Positions 59,431-64,000 of a stretch of 64,000 bases of DNA are shown here, one piece after another. Source of the DNA: Mycobacterium sp. BK086 (GTDB taxonomy: Bacteria > Actinomycetota > Actinomycetes > Mycobacteriales > Mycobacteriaceae); the NCBI GenBank assembly GCA_004362315.1, contig SNWL01000004.1, positions 868,001 to 932,000 on the forward strand, written 5' to 3'. The translations under genes and the position numbers were made by a program. Position 1 is the first letter of the stretch. Each line of letters begins with the position of its first letter. The notes below the pieces were generated by a model. The model searched no databases and was not told the origin of the DNA. It saw only the letters and a program-made list of their open reading frames with translations.

Positions 59431-59966
59431 GCCAGCCGGAGGTCGGGGTTCATGACGCGGCCCGCGCGGTCGTCGCCGAGATAGGGCTTGCTGAACCGCA
59501 ACAGGACGCCGGATTCCAGGTTGGTCGAGTTGAAGATGAATCGCGGTTTGTGCGGCAGGTGCTGCAGCATCGCGTCACCGAAGAGATGTTTGCGGTATGC
59601 GGCAGCGACGCGATCTGAGACCGACGGGCCAAAAGGCAGGCTTCCCAACAGAACCGCTTTGACATCGACGCCGGTCTTGCTCATGCGTCGAACCGGTTTG
59701 TCCATCAGTTCGTCGAAGTTGGTGGTGATGTTGTCCTTCCACGTCAACTTGTTCCAGGTCGTCGCGAGCACGCCCGCGGTGATCGACCCGCCGGAGACGG
59801 CGGAGACACGGTCCCGCCAGGCCCACATCCCGAGTTCGTTGAGCCGCAAGAGCACGTCGACGTGGAGGATCATCGCTCGATAGCCACCGCCCGAAAGACA
59901 GAGCGCTATGCCCTGCTCGGGTTTGCGGTCTTCCTCCGTCGACGTCTCGCGGACGGGAAATATCAC
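59425..59966 (-). pseudogene. 5' fragment of patatin-like phospholipase gene
   Basis: The segment from about the GTG at 59966 reads GIALCLSGGGYRAMILHVDVL (patatin oxyanion loop) and VSAVSGGSITAGVL (nucleophile Ser in GGS), then stops resembling patatins after NPDLRLAV. The second half, with the catalytic Asp (DGG/DGA) motif, is absent; the frame instead runs directly into the TIGR03086-like remnant. The protein would lack its catalytic dyad. The open frame continues upstream to 60221, but those residues look random and the start is uncertain. Confidence 0.68.
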
Positions 59967-60227
59967 GTCATTCGGCGTGGCGCGCGTTATATCTTTTCCA
60001 ACCAACGTCTGAGGCCGACAAGCTTGGGGCAGCACGGTGCGCGCCAGAGATGATTTCGGCTTTGCTGAACGGCGACGGTGCTGTCCGTTCGTGACAGGCT
60101 GATTCGAGGCTAAATCCGACGGTGCCTGGGTTCGCACGTAGTCGAGTACTCCGATACGCGCTGCGCTACCGGTGAGGTACGCGATACGACACGGGTCGTA
60201 GCCATTGGCAGGAAACAGCATTCAGAT

Positions 60228-60249
60228 CGTGTCGCGCCAGCGCGACACG
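60228..60249. promoter_or_regulatory. 22-bp palindrome with 9-bp perfect arms upstream of TopoM-like operon
   Basis: CGTGTCGCG (60228-60236) and CGCGACACG (60241-60249) are perfect inverted arms separated by CCAG. A -10-like TATAAC follows at 60259-60264, so the palindrome would lie over the -35 region of a promoter for the topoisomerase genes, 106 bp before the GTG. It is a good operator candidate. Confidence 0.6.
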
Positions 60250-60311
60250 GCGTTCAGGTATAACGAGCGCCACCTGCAGGTACACAAGAAAGTCACACCA
60301 GCCGTTTACCA

Positions 60312-60343
60312 TTCCATCGGCGCCCCGCACGGCACCGATGGAA
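60312..60343 (+). promoter_or_regulatory. Leader hairpin overlapping the ribosome site of the TopoM-like B subunit
   Basis: TTCCATCGG (60312-60320) pairs perfectly with CCGATGGAA (60335-60343) across a 14-base loop. The right arm covers the first bases of the AAAGGGA ribosome site (60342-60348) of the GTG at 60355. In mRNA this stem could limit translation. Confidence 0.5.
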
Positions 60344-60354
60344 AGGGACCAGAC

Positions 60355-62388
60355 GTGAGTTACACCGCCGCTGACATCACCGAGCTCGACGATGTCCAGC
60401 ACACACGCCTGCGGCCGGCGGTCAACCTCGGCCTGGACGTGCTCAACACCGCATTGCGCGAGCTGATCGACAACGCGGTGGAGGAAGTGGCCGATCCCAG
60501 CCACGGCGGGTCGACAGTCACGATCACACTGCACGCCGACGGATCGGTCAGCGTCGCGGACGACGGACGCGGATTGCCCGTCGACACCGATGCGACGACC
60601 GGGAAGAACGGCATCGTCAAGACGCTGGGTACGGCGCGAGCAGGCGGCAAGTTCGACGCGCACGCCGACGCCACCAGCACGGGTGCCGGCCTGAACGGAA
60701 TCGGCGCCGCCGCAGCGGTCTTCATCTCCGCCCGTACCGACGTGTCGGTCCGCCGGGACGGAAAGACCTACCTGCAGAGTTTCGGCCGCGGCTATCCGGG
60801 CACGTTCGACGGCAAGGAGTTCGACCCGGACGCTGCGTTCACCAGGAACGACACGCAGAAGCTGCGCGGCGTTGGCAACCGGAAACAGGACACACACGGC
60901 ACAGAAGTGCGCATCCTGTTCGACCCGGCCGTGGTGCCTGATTCCAGCGTGGACATCAACGAGGTGCTGCTGCGGGCACATGCCGCTGCGCGGATGTCCC
61001 CCGGCGTCCACCTGATCGTCATTGACGAGGGGTGGCCGGGCGACGAGGTTCGGCCCGAACTGCTCGAACCGTTCAAGGGTCCGTGGGGCAGCGATACCCT
61101 GCTGGATCTCATGTGCGCCGCCGCAGGTACCCCGGCGCCCGGCGTGCGTGCCGTGGTGGAGGGCCGCGGCGAGTACACCACCGGCCGCGGTCCCACACCG
61201 TTCCGGTGGTCGTTGACTGCCGGGCCCGCCGAACCGGCCACGGTCGCCGCGTTCTGCAACACGGTGCGCACCCCCGGCGGCGGATCCCATCTGACCGCTG
61301 CGGTCAAAGGTCTGTCCGAGGCACTGGCCGACCGAGCCTCCCGCATCCGGGACTTGGGCCTGGCCAAGGGCGAAGACGGCCCGGAGGCACAGGATTTCGC
61401 CGCCGTCACCTCACTCGCCGTGGATACCCGCGCACCCGATGTGGCCTGGGACTCGCAGGCCAAGACCGCCGTGTCATCGCGCTCGTTGAACGTGGCAATG
61501 GTTCCCGATGTCGCCCGCAGCGTCACGATCTGGGCAGCCAATCCCGGCAACAGCGAGGCGGTGTCGCTGTGGACCACGCTGGCACTCGAGGCCGCCAGGG
61601 CGCGGCGCAGCGCGGAGGGCGCCAAGGCGCGCTCGCGTGCCGCGTCCAAAGCCAAGGGGCTGGGCACCAACCTGTCGTTGCCGCCCAAGCTGCTGCCCAG
61701 CCGGGAGAGTGGTCGCGGCTCGGGCGCCGAGCTGTTCCTGTGCGAGGGCGACTCGGCGCTCGGCACCATCAAGGCGGCGCGCGACGCCACCTTCCAGGCG
61801 GCCTTCCCGCTGAAAGGCAAGCCGCCCAACGTCTATGGCTTCACCGTGAGCAAAGCCCGGGCCAAGGACGAGTTCGATTCGATCGAACGCATCCTGGGGT
61901 GCGGAGTGCGGGACAACTGCGATCCGGAATCGTGCCGGTACGACAGGATCCTGTTCGCCTCCGACGCCGACCCCGACGGCGGCAACATCAACTCCAGCCT
62001 CATCTCGATGTTCCTGGACTTCTACCGGCCGCTCGTCAAGGCGGGCATGGTGTACGTGACGTTGCCGCCGCTGTTCGTGGTCAAAGACGGTCAGCAGCGG
62101 ATCTACTGCCAAGACGAATCCGAACGCGATGCCGCCGTGGCCCAGATGAAGGCCACCTCGAAACGCAAGGTGGAGGTGCAGCGCAACAAGGGTCTCGGCG
62201 AGATGGACGCCGACGACTTCTGGAACACCGTGCTGGACCCGCAGCGCCGCACCGTGATTCGGGTACACCTCGACGACGGTGATCCGAAGTTGCACCACAC
62301 TCTGTTCGGCGGGCCGCCTGAGGGCCGGCGCACGTGGATGGCCGATGTCGCCTCCCGCGTCGACACCGCGGCTCTCGACCTCGACTAA
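60355..62388 (+). CDS. Type II topoisomerase B subunit (TopoM/GyrB-like)
   Basis: A 677-residue GyrB-like ATPase subunit starting at GTG 60355; the frame opens at 60205 but the extra part crosses the promoter. The GHKL ATPase motifs are ELIDNAVEE, DDGRGLPVD and GAGLNGIGAAA. The TOPRIM domain has ELFLCEGDSALG (Glu464) and SDADPDGGNINSSLI (Asp537, Asp539, Asp541), with the C-terminal NKGLGEMDADDFWNTVLDP. The divergence from GyrB and the pairing with its own A subunit fit TopoM, an atypical second type II topoisomerase described in M. smegmatis. It manages DNA supercoiling or decatenation. Confidence 0.92.
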   Translation: MSYTAADITELDDVQHTRLRPAVNLGLDVLNTALRELIDNAVEEVADPSHGGSTVTITLHADGSVSVADDGRGLPVDTDATTGKNGIVKTLGTARAGGKFDAHADATSTGAGLNGIGAAAAVFISARTDVSVRRDGKTYLQSFGRGYPGTFDGKEFDPDAAFTRNDTQKLRGVGNRKQDTHGTEVRILFDPAVVPDSSVDINEVLLRAHAAARMSPGVHLIVIDEGWPGDEVRPELLEPFKGPWGSDTLLDLMCAAAGTPAPGVRAVVEGRGEYTTGRGPTPFRWSLTAGPAEPATVAAFCNTVRTPGGGSHLTAAVKGLSEALADRASRIRDLGLAKGEDGPEAQDFAAVTSLAVDTRAPDVAWDSQAKTAVSSRSLNVAMVPDVARSVTIWAANPGNSEAVSLWTTLALEAARARRSAEGAKARSRAASKAKGLGTNLSLPPKLLPSRESGRGSGAELFLCEGDSALGTIKAARDATFQAAFPLKGKPPNVYGFTVSKARAKDEFDSIERILGCGVRDNCDPESCRYDRILFASDADPDGGNINSSLISMFLDFYRPLVKAGMVYVTLPPLFVVKDGQQRIYCQDESERDAAVAQMKATSKRKVEVQRNKGLGEMDADDFWNTVLDPQRRTVIRVHLDDGDPKLHHTLFGGPPEGRRTWMADVASRVDTAALDLD

Positions 62389-62397
62389 GGAATCATT

Positions 62398-64000
62398 GTG
62401 ACCTTGACCTTGGACCATCAGGAGCAGAACCCCGACCTGGTCCTGGAACAGAGCGCCGACGACTACTGGAACCACTACCAGCTGACCTTCGCGCTCTACA
62501 GCGTCAGCGACCGCGCGATCCCGTCGGCGTTCGACGGGCTCAAGCCCGGCCAACGGCGGCTGCTCTACCAGATGTATGACTCGCGGCTTCTGCCCGGGAA
62601 CAAGCCGCAGAAATCCTCCAAGGTCTGTTCGGCCGTCACCGGCAACCTGCACCCGCACGGCGGCGCGTCGATGTACGGTGCGGCGGCGCTGATGGCTGCC
62701 GAGTTCCAGCGCGTGAAAGTCATTGACGGACAAGGTGCTTTCCCGCGCATCCAGGGTGACATCCCGGCCGCGGACCGCTACACCGAGATGCGATTGTCCG
62801 CACCCGGCGCGGCGCTGACCGCCGAACTCGCCGACCACGCGGTGCCCATGGTGGCGACCTTCGACGGTGAATGGGTCGAACCGACCGTGCTCCCGGCCCA
62901 GTGGCCGGTGCTGTTGTGCAACGGGGCCGTCGGCATCGCCGAAGGCTGGGCCACCAAGGTGCCCGCGCACAATCCCCGCGAGATCATGGCGGCCTGTCGC
63001 GCGCTGCTGAAGACCCCGAACATGACCGACGACCGGTTGGTGAAGATGATCCCCGGCCCCGACTGGGGCAGCGGAGCGACCGTGGTCGGCACCGCCGGGC
63101 TGCGGGAGTACATCACCACCGGCCGCGGTGCGTTCACCGTGCGCGGAACAGTGAGTATCGACGGGAAGAACTGCGTCATCACCGAGCTGCCGCCCGGTGT
63201 CGCGAGTAACACTGTGCAGGAACGGATTCGGGCACTGGTCGAATCCGGTGAGATGTCCGGTGTGGCCGACATGTCCGACCTCACCGACCGCCGCAACGGG
63301 CTGCGCATCGTCGTCACCGCCAAACGCGGCCACAGCGCCGAGGCCATCCGCGATCAGCTCCTCGCGTTGACGCCGCTGGAGTCGACCTTCGCCGCCAGCC
63401 TGGTGGCTCTGGACGAGGACCGGGTGCCACGCTGGTGGTCGGTGCGAGAGCTGATCGCCGCCTTCCTGCACCTGCGCGATTCAGTCGTGTTGCGCCGCAG
63501 CGAATACCGGCTGGAGAAGGTGACCGCGCGGCGCCACCTGGTTGCCGGCCTGATGACGATCCATCTGGACATCGATGCAGCGGTCGCGGTGATCCGCGGA
63601 TCCGACACCGTCGACGATGCGCGTCAAGGCTTGCAGGACCGGTTCGATATCGACGCCGAACAGGCCGATTACGTGCTGGGACTGCAGCTTCGGCGGCTCA
63701 CCAAGCTCGACGTCATTGAGCTGCAGGCCGAGGCGGAGAAACTCGATGCCGAGTTCGCCGCATTGACCGAGCTGGTGACCAATCCCGACGCGCGCCGCAA
63801 AGTGATCGACGAGGAGCTCGTCGAGACCGCGAAACTGTTCAAGGGTCCGGAATTCGACCGGCGGACGGTGCTGGATGCCGAGGGTGTCCCGGTGACGTCA
63901 GGTGCCGACGAGGACGGCCCGCGGGAAAAGAAGGTCAACGCGTCCTGGCGTCTGGACGATCGCGGGGTGTTCTCCGACAGTCACGGCGAGCTGCTCACCT
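62398..64000 (+). CDS. Type II topoisomerase A subunit (TopoM/GyrA-like), 3' end outside window
   Basis: The frame opens at GTG 62398, 9 bp after the B-subunit stop, and continues past the window end. The winged-helix/tower region is typical of GyrA/ParC: IPSAFDGLKPGQRRLLYQM, KSSKVCSAVTGNLHPHGGAS and the active-site segment AADRYTEMRLS, with catalytic Tyr128. It cleaves and religates DNA in the heterotetramer with the B subunit. Any C-terminal pinwheel domain cannot be seen because the gene is truncated. Confidence 0.93.
   Translation, partial: MTLTLDHQEQNPDLVLEQSADDYWNHYQLTFALYSVSDRAIPSAFDGLKPGQRRLLYQMYDSRLLPGNKPQKSSKVCSAVTGNLHPHGGASMYGAAALMAAEFQRVKVIDGQGAFPRIQGDIPAADRYTEMRLSAPGAALTAELADHAVPMVATFDGEWVEPTVLPAQWPVLLCNGAVGIAEGWATKVPAHNPREIMAACRALLKTPNMTDDRLVKMIPGPDWGSGATVVGTAGLREYITTGRGAFTVRGTVSIDGKNCVITELPPGVASNTVQERIRALVESGEMSGVADMSDLTDRRNGLRIVVTAKRGHSAEAIRDQLLALTPLESTFAASLVALDEDRVPRWWSVRELIAAFLHLRDSVVLRRSEYRLEKVTARRHLVAGLMTIHLDIDAAVAVIRGSDTVDDARQGLQDRFDIDAEQADYVLGLQLRRLTKLDVIELQAEAEKLDAEFAALTELVTNPDARRKVIDEELVETAKLFKGPEFDRRTVLDAEGVPVTSGADEDGPREKKVNASWRLDDRGVFSDSHGELLT

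Noticed and set aside
53809-60200. Island as a prophage or integrative element with att sites
   Set aside because: No integrase, transposase, tRNA gene or clear flanking direct repeats could be seen.
61474-63471. Minus-strand open frame of 665 codons
   Set aside because: Antisense to both TopoM-like subunits; composition is that of a shadow frame.

Overview
This is high-GC actinobacterial chromosome, almost certainly from a fast-growing Mycobacterium (Mycolicibacterium). The evidence is two mmpS-mmpL pairs, a fused HadA/HadB dehydratase, FadD12-like and FadE-like enzymes, F420-type luciferase-like oxidoreductases, an Rv2525c-like DUF1906 protein, an AtsD-like sulfatase, and a second gyrase-like topoisomerase of the TopoM kind described in M. 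smegmatis. Both end genes are cut by the window: a two-domain acyl-CoA dehydrogenase on the left and the A subunit of the TopoM-like enzyme on the right.

Layout. 1-8 kb is a plus-strand catabolic run: acyl-CoA dehydrogenase, amidohydrolase, two SDRs (one without its catalytic Tyr/Lys), cutinase, ABM monooxygenase, alpha/beta hydrolase and nitroreductase. 8-12.3 kb, on the minus strand, holds a coupled DUF1906/L,D-transpeptidase pair and a membrane protein plus sulfatase, divergent from a TetR gene with twin operators. 13-17 kb holds a second TetR gene followed by mmpS-mmpL. 17-19.9 kb holds a phospholipase D-like protein and two unknowns. 20-24.8 kb is a tandem array of four exported papain-fold (C39-like) proteins, followed by prfC and a bidirectional terminator.

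26.5-43 kb holds an SDR, a DUF2510/DUF732 lipid-envelope-type protein, the HadAB fusion and then a tight four-gene signalling operon: REC-GGDEF-EAL protein, hybrid histidine kinase with three receivers, CheR and CheB. No CheA, CheW or chemoreceptor is present. An amino-acid permease with a universal stress protein, an MFS transporter and a second GGDEF/EAL protein follow. 43-46.7 kb holds the second mmpS-mmpL pair, on the opposite strand from the first. 46.8-53.8 kb is a fatty-acid or xenobiotic catabolic cluster.

53.8-60.2 kb looks like an accessory island: lower GC, mostly unrecognised genes and overlapping gene ends. It holds a CxxxxC/CxxxC zinc-finger protein, a possible tRNA-guanine-transglycosylase-fold protein, an S-adenosylhomocysteine-hydrolase-like protein that has lost its catalytic lysine, and two unknowns. 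It ends in a scar where a truncated patatin gene is joined in frame to a truncated, frameshifted TIGR03086-type gene. 60.3-64 kb is the TopoM-like operon, with a striking palindrome and a leader hairpin upstream.

Points I consider most worth following: the alternating active/dead C39-like array behind an 18-bp perfect palindrome; the shared TetR-type operator that appears to link both mmpS-mmpL operons; the CheB/CheR-kinase-c-di-GMP operon; and the SAHH-like/TGT-like island cassette. All functional assignments come from reading motifs by eye. No database search was possible.
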